Counted from the stretch's first letter, positions 1-13,654 are shown. The stretch is 64,000 nt of DNA from Selaginella tamariscina (GCA_003024785.1 PUQB01000702.1:15001-79000), one strand, 5' to 3'. Numbers and translations: made by a program. The notes: generated from the sequence alone by a model not told the origin.

Positions 1-479
1 TACGAGTGTGCGCGTGTGCGAGAGATAGAGAAATTATATTATTAAGATACACACATATAAATATATATGTGAATAAAAATAAATAAATAAACTCAGAGGA
101 GTGCATGAGAGAGTGAGAGATCTCACATGTGTGAGAGAGAGAAGGAGATTTCACCGCCGCCGCCGCCTTACAAACCCTAGGAATATACTTAAACCTTAAA
201 AGGAATAAAAATATATTAACCCTAATCGAATATTCCTTCTAAGAATATACTTATACCCTAAAAGATTAAACTAGTGATTCGCCCTAAACGAATATTCTTT
301 CATTATATTATCAGCGTGTGCGTGTGCGTGGGTGTATCACATACACCCCAAGAATAAATATCATGCAGGGGTTTAACACGTGTGTGTCCATGAGAGTGTT
401 AAAGTTTCACGTGCAGCGATACATATATATATACATAGTATATATACATAGACATACATACTATTAGTACATATTTATT
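1..479. other. AT-rich spacer, no gene
   Basis: No supported coding sequence. The stretch holds GA/GT-rich microsatellite-like runs, a short GCCGCC run near 152-166, and several AGAATATTC-type motifs (near 227, 241 and 290). Confidence 0.6.
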
Positions 480-1175
480 AAGAGAAAGTACAGGATCATG
501 TATGGTGTGTATGTATGAGAGAAGAGTGACAATACATATTATGGATCATGCATGGTGTGTATGTTTAAGAGAAAGAGGACAGTACATATTATATGGATCA
601 TGCATGGTGTGTATGTATGAGAGAAGAGTGAGAGTGTTAACAAATTAAATTCATACACATTGGATATATTAGTACACACATATACATACACACGTGTATA
701 CACACAGACATACATACATATTACATGTGTAAATTCAATGTTTACATAGGGTTTAGGGTTAGGATGGATCATGCATGGTGTTTATGTATAAGAGGAGTGA
801 GTGTTATACACAAATATACATTATACATATTACATAATATTGTAACATCAGTACATATTATGGATCATGCATGGTGTGTATGTATGAGAGAAGAGACAGG
901 CTACATATTATGGATCATGATCATGCATGGTGTGTATGTATGACAGAAGGGATTATGCATGGTGACACTGTGTATGTATGAGAAAAGAGATAAAGTGTTA
1001 ACAAATGAAAATCGTACACATTGCATATATTATATTAGTACACATATATATATACACATGTGTATACACACAGACATACATATATATTACATGTGTAAAT
1101 TCAATGTGTTTACATACACACACACTGAGTACATATAGATCATACATGCGTTAAACATGATGTTTTTCAATAAAG
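480..1175. repeat. Iterated GGATCATGCATGGTGTG array with CA/TA microsatellites
   Basis: The phrase GGATCATGCATGGTGTGTA, followed by TGTATGAGAGAAGAG, recurs with variation near 493, 542, 595, 763, 861 and 915. A second, longer phrase with ACACAGACATACATA and TTACATGTGTAAATTCAATG occurs twice, near 700-745 and 1067-1110. The second phrase and its continuation (GTACATATAGAT, CATACATGCGTT, AACATGATG) reappear at about 54985-55090, so this is a dispersed repeat. Short open frames here are low-complexity and not genes. Confidence 0.7.
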
Positions 1176-2329
1176 AAGCAACATATAATTTCTCAAGTTT
1201 GGTTTAAGGCAATGTGCATGTGTGTGCATATGTGTCTCTATAAGTGCTTCTAATGCGTGTGCACATGTATATATAAATTTATAATTGTGTTTATATATAT
1301 GTGCAAAACAAACATCGAATAATTAAGAAAATAATATTAATATACACATTATGAACATATTTTAAATTATAATAATATATGATTTTATCTAATATATAGC
1401 CATATAGTTTTAATAATATATATTAATTTAATATTGTAATAAGGTTTAACACTAGAATATTCTTGAAATAATAACAAATTAATTGAGAAAATCCCATTAA
1501 TATATACAATGTAGAATAATTACTGAGATAATTAAGAATAAGACTAATTTAATTATGATAATCATGTTTAATATTGGAATATTGAATATTAAGAAAATAA
1601 CAAAGAATATCCCATTAATAGTAGGAAATGTAAATTAATTACTCGAGTAATTAAGAAAATAATAATAATAAACAGACTATGAATATATTTAAATGATACA
1701 TAATAATATATCAATTTATTGTATTAGTGTATATATATATATAATAAACTTAATAATATATACTTGAATATTAAGAATGTAGAATAATTACAAAAAATTT
1801 CGTAATATTAAACAGCTTGAAGCACTTGAATGACATTAAATGCAATTTTAAAACACTCATTGGAATTGGAGAGTATATATGTCAGACTGTCAGTTATTTG
1901 TTTCAACTCATCTTAAATTTTCTTTTCTGTTATTTCAAAAATTTCGAATTTCTGACATAAGTATTATCGGTCTGACATGTAAATTTGAAAATGCATTTAA
2001 TTTCCCATTCAAATTCAGATCTGGTTCTTTCTCCGGCAAGGGTTTTTTTATTTCTTTATTTTTCACTCTTCAGATTTTCTTTTTTCTTCTTAGTGATCAG
2101 CTCAGAAGCGACATTAAATTGGGTGCGCTATTGTTTATAAGAAAGCATGGCGCCTTCAGTGCTGTTTACAAGTAAGTATTATAAACAAATTTAAATATAT
2201 TTATAAAGATTCACCTCTTACATTCTCTCTTAAATTTTAGAATTTAGGGATTTAGGAATGCATTAGGATAATATATTCTGTTAGGGATTTATCCTGTTTA
2301 AATATACTTCTAACTTAATATTTTCGGTT
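1176..2329. other. AT-rich spacer, no gene
   Basis: Very AT-rich with long A/T runs. A 98-codon open frame at 1879-2175 is low-complexity (Phe/Leu/Ser-rich) with no recognisable motif, and I do not call it a gene. Confidence 0.6.
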
Positions 2330-2965
2330 AGTCGGGCGGCAGAATTAATCCGGCCATTTTTTTTTCGCCTCTTCGAAAGAGGTGGCGGGATTAATCCGCC
2401 ACCATCTCTTTGATAGCTATGACAGAATTAGTCCGGGCAATGCTTCTCCGCTTCTAAGAAGAGCGGCAGGATTAATCCCGCTAATAACTCTCTCAACTGA
2501 TAAAGAGATACTTGAATTTATTAAAAAGAGTTATCTACGGGATTAATCTCGCCATCCATTTTAAGAGGCAAAGAAGGTGTGGCGGGATTAATCTCGCCAT
2601 CACATTCCTATTTTAAATATTTGTGGGCAGGATTCATCCCGAATTTCTTTAAAATCATAATTTCGGAGAGAATTGTGGGCGGGATTAATCCCACTGCTTA
2701 TTCCCGTCGTCAGAGTTGTGGGCGGGATTAATCCCGCCGCCTATTCTCCTTCGTCAGTGTTGTGGCGGGATTAATCCCGCCGGTACTTCCTCGTCGGAGG
2801 AGTCCACGACGGGATTAATCCTGCTGCCTCTGTCAGACGAGGAAGTACCGTCGGCGGGATTAATCCTGCCGCCGATTCCCTCCCGCGAGGAAGAATCGGC
2901 GGGATTAATCCTGCCCATCGTTCCTTGTCGGATGGAGTCGTGGGCGGAATTAATCCGCCATTAGT
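2330..2965. repeat. Array of near-palindromic GGCGGGATTAATCCCGCC units
   Basis: About fourteen copies of an 18-bp near-perfect palindrome with core GGGATTAATCCC occur at irregular spacing of roughly 35-60 bp. Spacers are unrelated or only weakly similar. The best copies are at about 2722-2739 and 2764-2781. The GC-rich palindromes stand out from the AT-rich surroundings. Because of the palindrome, both strands yield short Gly/Leu/Ile/Pro-rich open frames, which are artefacts of the repeat. Confidence 0.85.
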
Positions 2966-3096
2966 TGTATTAATAAAGCATGAGATATTATCTTTATACA
3001 TAATTATGTATTATTGCACTGCATATTATTAAGCAACCGCAGTTATTTCTTAAAAATATTGCATAAACAGATATCATAAATAAACACAAATTTTAT

Positions 3097-6000
3097 GTGC
3101 AGGACAATATGTATAATACTGGAGATAAAATATGTCTTCTTCGGAACAATGAGATAGTTGGCACTGGAATTGTAGAAGTTCGAGATGATAATGCATCATG
3201 TCACAATATTGCCCAAGGATCTTGTGTGTACGTATGGGTGAACACCATTTTCAAGCATGTTGAGGTTCCGGGAATGGAATTTGAGGAGGTTCTCCTGTAT
3301 TGTGGAATTTGGATGAAGTCAAGGCTGACATAGAATATACAGAGTCACAAACAAACAGTAGCACGAGTTTTTCAGATGATAGCTTGCCTGCTGTGATGGA
3401 TGAGGTGATTCTCTTTTTTCATGAGATTGAGGTTAGGAGAGGCATCATCACAGCTATAAATCCAATGGAAGCAGTGTCAGAAGAGAAACTAGGGTCCGAC
3501 TTCGTGGGTGTAGTTGTGATAGAGGTTTCACCTAATGGCACTTTGCATCCTGGATCCCTCGTGAGGTGGCGAACATCTGAATTAAGACGGGAAGATGGTT
3601 CAACATATTCTGGGTTGAATTCAATAATAACAACCCGGAAGAACAACTCATATTTGAAGAGGTTCCTTGCATTGGTCCTATTGTAAGAAAAAGGCGATTC
3701 ATGGGTTGCAGATCTTCCCCTGCAAGTTTCAGCAAGAGGGTCAAGATGGATCCTACATCTTCCGAAAGTGTTATGAGCATTTTTACGATTGATTGCTGCA
3801 AGAAGAAGTGTTGTCAGATGGCAGTCCGGAATGAAATTACCCAATGTAGACATGTCTTTCGTACGCTCACCCAAAGCAAAGGCATGAGTTTGTATATGCC
3901 AGCACTAACTAGGTGTATTGATGGAATGACCTCAGACATAGGTTATCAGAGTACATCCATGGTATTTAATAAGGTGGCCATTGCTTCAAAGCTTGGTACA
4001 GTATATACGGGATCCCAAAGACCACTTCTACCGTCGGAGGGATGAGTGGCTAGATGGAGCGCGAACCTCAGTACATGGGAACACTGCTTGGTCAAAACCC
4101 GCTCTCACATTATGCAGCCATAGAGATACTCAAGGCTTTTGTGGAAGCAAATGCAGACAGGATGCCTCACAAATGCCGAACCACAAATGCAGGGATCAGG
4201 GAAAATCTCAAGGTTTTGCCTTCAATCTACACTCAATTGAAGCTGTGTGAACATGTGAACAAGTGCCTCAATTTGATGGGTCTGCAAGCAATCTGCACTG
4301 GTACCTTCAACAACATATGGAATACTCATTTTAAGGATGTGAGATTGCAAAACACTCTAGCTTTTCCAAGTGTGACACTTGTACATCATTGAAGGCTGCA
4401 GAGGCTTGTGCAAAAACCTTGGTGGAGATCACTGCCATTCAAAAGAAGATGGAGGCCCACATGATTGCACAACAAACTTGCCATCTAGTACTATGCACAC
4501 CGCATGCTTTCTGTGTCACGCCCATCAGAGTACCTGTGCTTGATCCATGACAAGATGGATCATTCAAAGACCAGCATTCCAAAGCTCGTTGCAACACCAA
4601 AGTGCCTTGGAAATGTCATGAAACTTCCGATTTCATTGACATGTGCTAACACATGGACACGGTTGTGAGTCATATGGACACTTTTCACTTCCACATTGGT
4701 CTAGTGACTCCAATTTCACTATTGGGTCGTTGGCCATGTGTTTCAGAAACCTTGAAGCCCACTCACAGAACACGTCCTATCAGTGATCTCAAAGTGAAGA
4801 AACAACACCTTCAACCTTTACATAATGCTCTCATGAACACGTCTGCACTTGAGGCTACTTGGGAATATGAGAGGCATTGTCAGCAGCCTGCACAAAAAAC
4901 AGATGGCCCTGTTGAGAGTTCAGGTTCAGTGGAGGGATCTAGCTCAAATAGTGTACATGTGTCCTCAACATCAAATAAGCTTCCTCATCATTTGCTTTTA
5001 CAGATGGATAATTGTGCAGGCGAGAACAAAAATAGGTAAATCATTTTACTTAAGGGTTTCTCAAGCTCATACTTACTTTTATTATTTTCTAGATATGTGC
5101 TAGCATACTTGTCAATGCTTGTTGCCAAAGGTGTGTTTGAGACAATCACGCTCAGTTTTCTTATGGTTGGTCACATCATGAAGATATTGATGCGTTCTTC
5201 AGCAAGGTCTCCAACTCTACAAAAAGGACAAGTGCACTTACCTTACCGCATATGATGAATCTTTTTAAAACTGCATCTCCAAAAAAAGTTGTGCTTTGCT
5301 TGTGACTGAGGTGCCAGACTTCAAAAAATTTCTCAAGGAGTATATAAAAGAGGGAGTGATTCTTTAGTTGGTCACCTTGTGCCGCTACAATTCTTTTTCT
5401 CTATACGAGATGGTATACCTATTATGCAGTACAAGTTACGGCCATCAGAGCATGAGTGGTTACCAAAAGAGGGGTTAATGCTCTTCAAAAGTGGAGAGAA
5501 TGGAAAGCCACTTCTCCCAGAAGGACAACCAGACCCTATTCCATTGAGTGCCCAGCTCAAGGAACAAGAGGTTATTATTGATGGCATCAAAAAATATGTG
5601 GCATGGGTTCAAAAATCGATGCCAAAGAATTTGATAAGGCAACTGGTTACTCAGAATATATAAGCATGTGGTCGACTATTGGGAGACTGTTGTTCGAGAG
5701 TTGGAAGGGCCTACTGTCACAAGTACAGAATTGCAACACCCTTTTTGGCCTAAAACAAGGTGGCGAGAGGAGATTGAAATGACATCACTGAGCAGACGAC
5801 ATAGAAGCCAGTAGTGATGTGGAAGTGCAAACCCACACTTTGTTGGACAAAGGAACCAAAAACCTAAAGCATACTTTGATTGTTGCCAGGATCTTCAAAA
5901 ACTAATGATGGTTCTCATTACTCTAGATGCGTCATATAATCAGCCTATTTGGATGGGTCAAATTATCGAACACCTGAAGTAATCACAAAAAATAGTATTG

Positions 6001-6162
6001 TTAAGGTTGCATGGTTCAAACCACAAAAAAGGCGACACGAGAAGGAGAGCGAAAGATATAATGGATGCCTAGAGAAAACATGGTCTCCCAATCAAAAAGA
6101 CCCAGCATGTTTTATAAATGTTAAATCCATTCGATATGGTGGATGTCAAGAAGCGTTATAAA
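3097..6162 (+). pseudogene. Decayed transposase-like gene of the DUF7869 type
   Basis: The plus strand carries a chain of open frames (3097-3333, 3300-3686, 3701-4045, 4054-4392, 4653-5035, 5379-5663, 5949-6161) that look like one long gene broken by frameshifts. The diagnostic block is QMDNCAGENKNR at about 5002-5035. It continues, after a likely 57-nt GT-AG intron at 5036-5092, as YVLAYLSMLVAKGVFE and then a GHTHEDID-like motif that has lost one base near 5171. This acidic DN...E, GHTH-D pattern is typical of the plant/metazoan DUF7869 family, thought to be RNase H-fold transposase-like. The N-terminal frames (VGTGIVEVRDD and RRGIITAINPMEAV) resemble plant transposon-associated domains, but I am not sure of that. 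No terminal inverted repeats were found. It is clearly non-functional. Confidence 0.65.
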
Positions 6163-8025
6163 GTCACAATTAACAAAACTGCAAGGGAATGTATGTTTTC
6201 TGAAGCTTAAAGCAATTACAAAATTATAAAATATCATATATTTAATATTCATAATTATTATAAACTCTTTAATAATAGTACCAAACTGTTTACTTAACTA
6301 TATAAATTTAAAAAATGATATGGAAGATTGACTATATTATTATAGGATTTTATATATATATTACTACTACAAATTTTTAATTAATAATGTTATATTTAAA
6401 TATTAATATTTTAATAACAACATCAATATTTATATAATGTACCTTTTATGCTCTTCCTTAATTGTTATATTAGGCAATATATTATATAATTTAATACCTT
6501 CTACTTTTATAATGTTATTAATTTTTAAATGAATGCTATAATTTATTAAAGGGTAGAATACAAAATAGAATATTCTAAAGAATATTCTGTTTTCAAACAT
6601 ATATTCTAAAGAATATTCTTTTAATATTAGAAAATTAATTAAATAGCTAAAATTACTAATTATTAAGAAATGGGACTATAGCCATGCCCATTTTAATTAC
6701 AACATGCATCTATACATGTTGGTGCCTAACAATGTATCAATAGTTGTGTCTAAAAAAGATTTACCTGTATTGTGCAACCTATGCAACTGCTTCTTCCATA
6801 TACATCATGTTGTCAAAATATATGGTGCCAAGTCAGTCCCCTCCAATTCAAGATCTTCTACCCCAGCTTCAATTCAAACCTGCAACTTATAACACAAACT
6901 TTATTGATATAATACACAACAAAAACATTAGTTAACAGCTTCACCTTATCTAACAGCTTCTGCAAATGATCTTTCTTCCTCTGAATTATCAAGTCTCTCC
7001 GCAATCAGAGCTTACAGTTTCGCCTTACTTGTGCTGGTTTATCAAATGGGCCAGCCCCACCATCATGTACAACCCACCATGGCCTTGCTGCGGGCTGCCA
7101 TTTGTGGGGAACACGTCCAGATGCATGCAAAATAATGACTGCCTTGTCCACAGCCCTTCATTCTGCCAGGGTTTCTAAAAGGACCTAGTAAGGAAAGGGC
7201 ATAAGAAACTTTACATTCTATAACACACACACAAAAGTGCATAATTACATATTTAGAGCTATAGTATTTGGTATAACATTCATAAATAAACCTTGTCTCT
7301 TCCATCACGCCAGTTCTTCGGCCATCCGAGTAGCATGGTTCGTTTCAAAAACTAAGTCCAGAAGATTGAATTGCATAAGTCTTGCAGTCGAGAGGTATGA
7401 TGGAGCCACAAACACCCCTCAGGAACATGTAACTCCGGCTGATTGCATCGAGAGCTCAAACACCAACTGTTTTCAGAATAGGAATTTCGTACTTTAAACT
7501 CGTACTACTAGTTGCCTTCAGACATGTTCGATCTAGTATTTCATATTCATTTGTTTTCTCAACTTAGTATTCATATTCATTTGTTTTCTCACCGTACACT
7601 CTCTGCTGTTATTTGTGGCATCATCTCCTCTAGGATGACACTCACCACGCATAGACCTTTTCCCTGTTACAGTTTAATCAAGTTATTACTTTTTAACTTT
7701 CTAAATCAAATGTGTTGCTTACTCTAGTTCATAAAGCATAATATCTTCCTATGGTAAGGACAAAATGAAAGGAGCTCGTGTCCCGCGTGATCAACGGGGC
7801 TTGGAAAGGCATAACAATTGTATAGCGTGCCTCATGACCCACAGAGAGAATGCGCCAGCTGCAACCTCAACCCTCCTAACCCCAACCTCAACCTAAACAA
7901 AGAACAATAAGAAAACTATAAACAACCACAGACACAGAGAGACACCATATACTTGTCAATAATCAATGTGTTCTTTATTGTTTGGTACTATGCTCTAGCT
8001 GAAATGGTCGTGGTCGATCTCATCT
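6163..8025. other. AT-rich spacer with no supported gene
   Basis: 6163-6660 is extremely AT-rich and includes paired AGAATATTCT motifs near 6565-6620. 6660-8025 is less AT-rich and holds only short unsupported open frames (for example 7237-7497), with no recognisable domain. The similarity between the two duplicated segments does not reach this far left. Confidence 0.5.
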
Positions 8026-8079
8026 ATGGTAGAAGTGATATGGGCCTCCAACATACCATTTAACTTTATACCCAAAACA

Positions 8080-9055
8080 AATTTACACACCGAAAGTATT
8101 AAGGGCAGCATACCAAGTAAGAAAGCATATGGATACAAGAGGTGCAATCTTGTCCAAGCTTTCTATCATAGCCGGTGCCATGCAGTGAAAATCAAAGTTT
8201 TCCGTGGCACTCCCCTTTCTGTTGTGACACCTAGAAGATTCAGGAAAAGGAATTATCTGGTCGCCTGCAAACACACACTGCTCAGGGAAAGAATTGTAGA
8301 TGTCCCTCGGAACCACAAACACCATCTCCTACTTGATGACCGCGTCTCCCCTGCACCACTTTTCAGCCGCTCCATAGCTCCTCAATGGTGGCGTCCCATT
8401 TCACTGGGTAACGCACATTAGAAATATTCGTATAAGTGACCTTTGGCATCGGCCCCTGACTCGTAAACTCAGTCTGAAAGGCATCCCACGAATTTTGATT
8501 ACTAACCACGGGCAGCACGTATTCATTGCCTCCAATGTTGAGCAGGCTGGTTTTTGAGTCCGAGTAGAGTTGCCAGTTGTATACAGTGACCACCTTCCCT
8601 GGCTTGATTTCCACTTGTCATTCTGCTTCAGCTCCTTCATCCTGAACAGACCTTCCGGCCTAGGCGGCTATGTGCGGACTGCTCAAACTTCCATCCTCTA
8701 AACCCTGCAGCCTTTGGAATATCTGCGGTTTCTCTCAGCCACCTGTCCCGCTGTGCTTCACTATCGACCTTGAACAGTTCATCACATTTCTGCCAATGGT
8801 TGATTTGAAGTTAGACAAAAGGGCATAATCATCTGATACCTGCAAAAAGAATGACGATAGCATAGGAGAGAAATTCGCACGTGGAACAATTTATCGCAAA
8901 ACTTATTTGATGCATCAGGATTCCTCAAGATAGCCAGATCGCTTATATGCGCAAAGCTGGAGTCGATAAGTGTGTGAGAGAAGCCCATCTAAAATATATG
9001 TTTGGGGACTCCTCCGCGGATTGGCTTGTCTTGATAGAAGAGTTTTTGCATCCTG
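8080..9055 (-). pseudogene. Remnant of an unidentified gene, copy A, divergent to PPR copy A
   Basis: I do not recognise this protein. Reading leftwards on the minus strand there are blocks shared with copy B (35763-36038 and 44523-44880): an N-terminal KLFYQDKPIRGGVPKHIF, a middle NPDASNKFCDKL, then DELFKV, and a C-terminal VYNWQLYSDSKTSLLNIGG followed by AFQTEFTSQGPMPKV. A possible downstream exon at 8083-8325 begins MVFVVPRDIYNSF. Stops and frame changes separate the blocks. A TTTTTGCAG/GTATCAG step near 8835 suggests at least one intron. It sits head-to-head with the PPR remnant in both copies. It could be a lineage-specific plant gene or an older transposon gene. Position 8742-8750 is the empty target site of the Mutator-like element. 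Confidence 0.4.
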
Positions 9056-11915
9056 TCTTCAGTGTTTTGATTAATACAGTAATATGAGCCCCTGGTACTT
9101 TGCATGGCCACAGGTGCGATGTGAGGGAATTGGCAGTAGCTGGAGAACTGGCCATGGGCACGGGTCGTTTCGAGTGTTCTCCATGCGGCATGATGCGTTG
9201 ATTTTGGACAGCACAGAGGCAAGCACATCAATCAGGTTGATAATGGCTATTTGGAATGGATGGTCAACAAAGTTGATGCCTTAAAAAGGAGGGGGGAACT
9301 GAAGCGGCAACAATCAGCAATCAGAAATGTTCATTTCCATAATCTCCTTTCCGACTTGAAGTACTGTACCAGGAAAAAGGACCTGCACATGGGGAACGAG
9401 TCCATGCAAAGGCAGTGGAAACTGGGAACGAGTTGAACATGTATGTTGCAGCAACACTCATCAACATGTACGCCAAGTCCGGTAGCATGGTAGACGCATG
9501 GACAGTGTTTGACAGTATCCAGGAGCCGGACGTGGTGTTCCTGGACTGCTGTGATCCTGGGATATGCGGATAGTGCACAAGGTCTTGATGCCCTGGACTT
9601 GTTTTCGAGGATGAAGGACGAGTGCAAATGTCCACCCGATTCCACGACTTACCTTGCTGCCTCAAGGCCTGCACGTCACTGGCAGCAGATGGAGATGAAA
9701 GTGGAAAGAAAAGGTGTATGGAACGAGGTAGAGAGATACATTTGGAGATTGGTTGCCATATGGATCAGTTTGTACAGAGCACGCTCATTGACATGTATGC
9801 CAAGTGTGGGAGCATGGTAGACGCTAGGAGCGTGTTTGACAGTATCCAAGAGCCGGACGTGGTGTCTTGGAATGCTGTGATCCTGGGTTATGCGAACGAT
9901 GGGCAGGGTCTTGTTGCCCTGGACTGCTTCTCCAAAATGAAAGAGAAGTGCAGATGTGCGCCCAATCGCGTGACTTATCTTGCTGCCCTCAAGGCCTGCA
10001 CATCACTGGCAGCAGATGGAGATGAAACTGGAAAGAAAAGGTGTCTGCAACGAGGTAGAGAGATACATTTGGAGATTGGTTGCCATATGAGTCAGTCCGT
10101 GCAGAACACGCTCATAGACATGTATGCCAAGTGTGACAGCATGGTAGAGCTAGGAGCGTGTTTGACAGTATTCAGGAGCCGGACTTGGTGTCCTGGACTG
10201 CTCTGATCCTAGGCTATGCGGAGGATGGGCAGGGTCTTGTTGGCTTGGACTGCTTCTCCAGAATGAAAGAGGAGTGCAGATGTGCACCTGATTCCATGAC
10301 ATATGTTGCTGCCCTGAAGGCTTGCATGTCACTGGCAGTAGATGGAGATGAAAGTGGAAAGAAAGGTGTTTGAAACGAGGTAGAGAGATACATTTGGAGA
10401 TTGGTTGCCATATGAATCAGATCGTGCAAAACACTCTGATAAACATGTATGCCAAGTGTGGCAGCATGGTAGATGCTAGGAGTGTGTTTGACAGTATTCA
10501 GGAGCCAGATGTGTTGTCCTGGAATGCTCTGATCCTAGGCTATGCGGATGATGGTCAGGGTCTTGTTGCCTTGGACTGTGTCTCCAGAATGAAAGTGGAG
10601 CGTAGATGTGTGCTCAATTGCGTGACAATATGTTGCTGCTCTCAAGGCTTGTGGGTTGAATGGGGCCTTGGCCACTGGACGGAGGATCCATTCAGAAATA
10701 AAAGAATTTAATGCTCATGTAGTAACATCTTTAGTAGACTTTTATGCGAAATGTGGAAGCATGGAAGAAGCTCGTGAGGTATTTGATTTGCACCCACGAG
10801 TAAGAGATGTATCAACATGGAATGCACTTTTAGCAGGTTATGGTAAATTTGGGAACACTAGTTCTGTCTTTAATCTTTTTGAGGTAATGCAAGATCAAAA
10901 TTTTCGACCAAATGCTATTACATTTTTATGTGTGCTTGGATGTTGTAGCCATGCAGGTTTGGTAAAGAAGGCATGGGAGTACTTTGATATAATGCTTATG
11001 CAATATGAACTCATTCCCAATGTAATGCATTACACCTGCATGATTGACCTTTTAGGTCGCATAAACAAGTTAGACGAGGCTATGACTTTATTACAAAAAA
11101 TGCCTTGTAATCCTAATGTAGTGACATGGATGACGCTTTTGTGGCTTGTCGTAAATGGGAAAATGTTGAGATAGGGAGGATGGTTTTTAAATCTTTAGTA
11201 AATTTAGATCAGAAAAATGCATCTGCTTATATACTCATGTCTGAGATATATAGTAGTAGGGGTATGTGGGAAGAACAAGAAGAGTGTTAGAAACAAAAAT
11301 GAAATCTGGTGTTTGGAAACTACATGAACAAGCTTATGTTATGGACGAGTTGGAAAGGATGGTTATATTTGTGGGTGGGGAGAAGTCTCCTACATATATT
11401 GAAGACAAATTAAACAATATCTCAAACACATACAAGAACATGGAATATTATATTAACCATATAGTATAAGTCATTATATAATGGATAATGAGAATGAGAA
11501 AGCACTATGTGGACATAGTGAGAGACGTGCAGTTGTTTATGGCATCTTAAATATATTTTATGGAAAGGTCATTAGAGTTGTTAAAAACATGAGAATGTGT
11601 AACAATTGTCATTGGGTGATTAAGATGATTTCTAAACTCTCTGAGAGAGTTATAATAGTAAAAGATGAGAGTCGGTTTCACGTTATGGAAAATGGTAATT
11701 GTTCATGTGGAGATTATTGGTGATAAAATTTATAAGTTGTAAAATTAATTACAATTAAAATTAATTTCTTAATTACACATAAATCTTATTTCTTTTACTT
11801 TTCATGATTGCATTAGTGAGACCGTTAATGTATTCAACAAGGAGAATGTTTTATCTTAAAAACATTTGATTTTTGCCTAGCATATAGGTGCATGATCACT
11901 TGTATATCAATTAAG
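8447..11915. repeat. Segmental duplication copy A (unknown gene + PPR)
   Basis: This segment matches 35763-47402 in the same orientation. It spans the minus-strand remnant, the PPR-DYW pseudogene and about 190 bp beyond the DYW stop (shared phrases include TAAATCTTATTTCTTTT and AATGTATTCAA). Copy B is interrupted by an 8.5-kb transposon that copy A lacks. Confidence 0.85.
9251..11723 (+). pseudogene. PPR-DYW RNA-editing factor, broken copy A
   Basis: PLS-type pentatricopeptide proteins with a DYW cytidine-deaminase domain act in organelles, where each binds a specific transcript and edits C to U. PPR repeats run from about 9430 to 11160 with the family signature LIDMYAKCGSMVDARSVFDS and LKACTSLA. 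E/E+ motifs follow at about 11170-11460. The DYW domain lies at 11481-11723: zinc ligands CGHSE (with the catalytic Glu) and CNNCH, ending GNCSCGDYW. Compared with copy B I see lesions near 9398 (base lost), 9540 (base gained), 9661 (C lost, shared with B), 10147 (C lost), 10367 (A lost), 10627 (base gained) and 11140 (base lost), plus a stop at about 11468. It is therefore a pseudogene. PPR-DYW genes usually lack introns, so splicing is unlikely to repair these breaks. Confidence 0.9.
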
Positions 11916-13479
11916 GCATTAGTAAACACAAGAACTTCTATATTATTAGAATAGTAAGAATGGGTACAATTGTGTTTGACATAGATGTTTAATAAACTAT
12001 GTAAATTGTACCATATGTACAACAACTCTCGAGGTGGCATTTAGGATTCAAGTAAAATCTAATATGTAAATTTCACAACAACACAAAGGATCAAGAAAGC
12101 TCAAATGTTTTAAAATAACATTTTACTTGGATTTTGCCATTTGTTATAACAACTACTCTTAAATAAATAATATATAAATATAAAGATTCATCCTTACTAT
12201 TGAAAAAAATTAAAAAGTTTGTGTGGATAAAGTGGCAAGAGTTACTTTATTACTATGTATATATAATATAATTATTAATAATTATGAAATTATTAAATTA
12301 ACCAACTTTAACAATTCACACAATGCTTGATGCTTGTGACTGTGTGTAATGAAGTATATAAGATTCACCTTTTGTTTATAATTTAATAATTATGCAAGGA
12401 TTTTTACATGTGTGTGCTTGTAATTATAATATAGCTTATTTAAAATTTTACTTATATCATTTTTAGAAACATGTAGATAGTAAATGGTTTTTTCCATTGA
12501 ACATATTAGAATAATTATTATTATGTTTCTTAAATGCATAATAAATTTTAAACATTAACCATACTTAAGATTATTGTGGAGGATTTGAGCAATTGCAAAA
12601 ATATTAATATAGATGGTACAAAAGTTTAAAAAATAACTCTTTATTTTTGTTTATTCATTGACATATTTATTTTAGAAGCATTATCAATTGTTATATAACA
12701 ATATCATAATTACATTTATATTAAAAGTGTTATTAATTGTTATATAATAATATCATTATATTAATAAGATGTCAAATAAATTATTGTTTTACCACATTGA
12801 AAACCCTAAATTGAACTTAAAAGACGAGATGTATTAATTACTATTTTAACCTATAATAAGGGTTTTAAATATATTAATAGAATTGCATAGCTTCATTAAT
12901 AATAACCATGGATTAGAGTGGCATTATTTTTACTTATGCATGTTAATGTTATATACAATTCATATATATTCTATATGATGAACTTCTATTTGGATATATG
13001 ATATACATATATGCATGTTGCTATTATGTTATATGCATCATGTAAAATACAAATGGATGAATGCATTTGCCTACGTAGATATTATTATACACCCAAAATG
13101 ATTTGATATGTAAAGTAATATATTACATCTATATTCATATTGCTGTTAACTTTGTTTCAATGTATATCTCTATGTAACCTCTACAACCGTTAATTGTGTA
13201 AAGACAATTTTAGAGTCCAACTTAATTTTGTTCTATTTTTCTTTATCCAACAATTCAAAATCTTTTGACTTTACTAATTCCATATATAATTGCTTGCGGT
13301 ATAGAGTGAGCACATGACACAAAGCTTTTGCAACAACCCATATTAATCTAACTAATGTCGTATTCATATGTAAGTATATCATTAACTCCATATGCATTAA
13401 CGTTTCTATACATATGTAATGTCATAGTTTTTACTATGATTCGACCTTTTACTTTTGGAGGTTGATTATTGTTACCTAC
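11724..13479. other. AT-rich spacer, no gene
   Basis: The first 190 bp belong to the segmental duplication. The rest is AT-rich with no supported coding frame or structured repeat. Confidence 0.6.
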
Positions 13480-13654
13480 TGTACTATGTTGACGGACCTT
13501 ATATGTAATGAGAAACCCCCACTTAGTGCACTTAGGTGTTTAAGGTGGTCCGGCCGGCTATCTTTAGACATCGTGAGAAACTCTAAACGAGTAGCACTTA
13601 CCTGCTAGAAAATCCACCCTCAATTTTGATGTCCTAGTTAAGATGAGTTTGGCT

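Noticed and set aside
539-943. Peptides with repeated MHDP or MDHAWC motifs
   Set aside because: They come from the GGATCATGCATGG array with no independent support.
2716-3001. Short proteins with repeated AGLILPP/GLIPPT motifs
   Set aside because: Both strands give similar peptides because the GGGATTAATCCC unit is palindromic.
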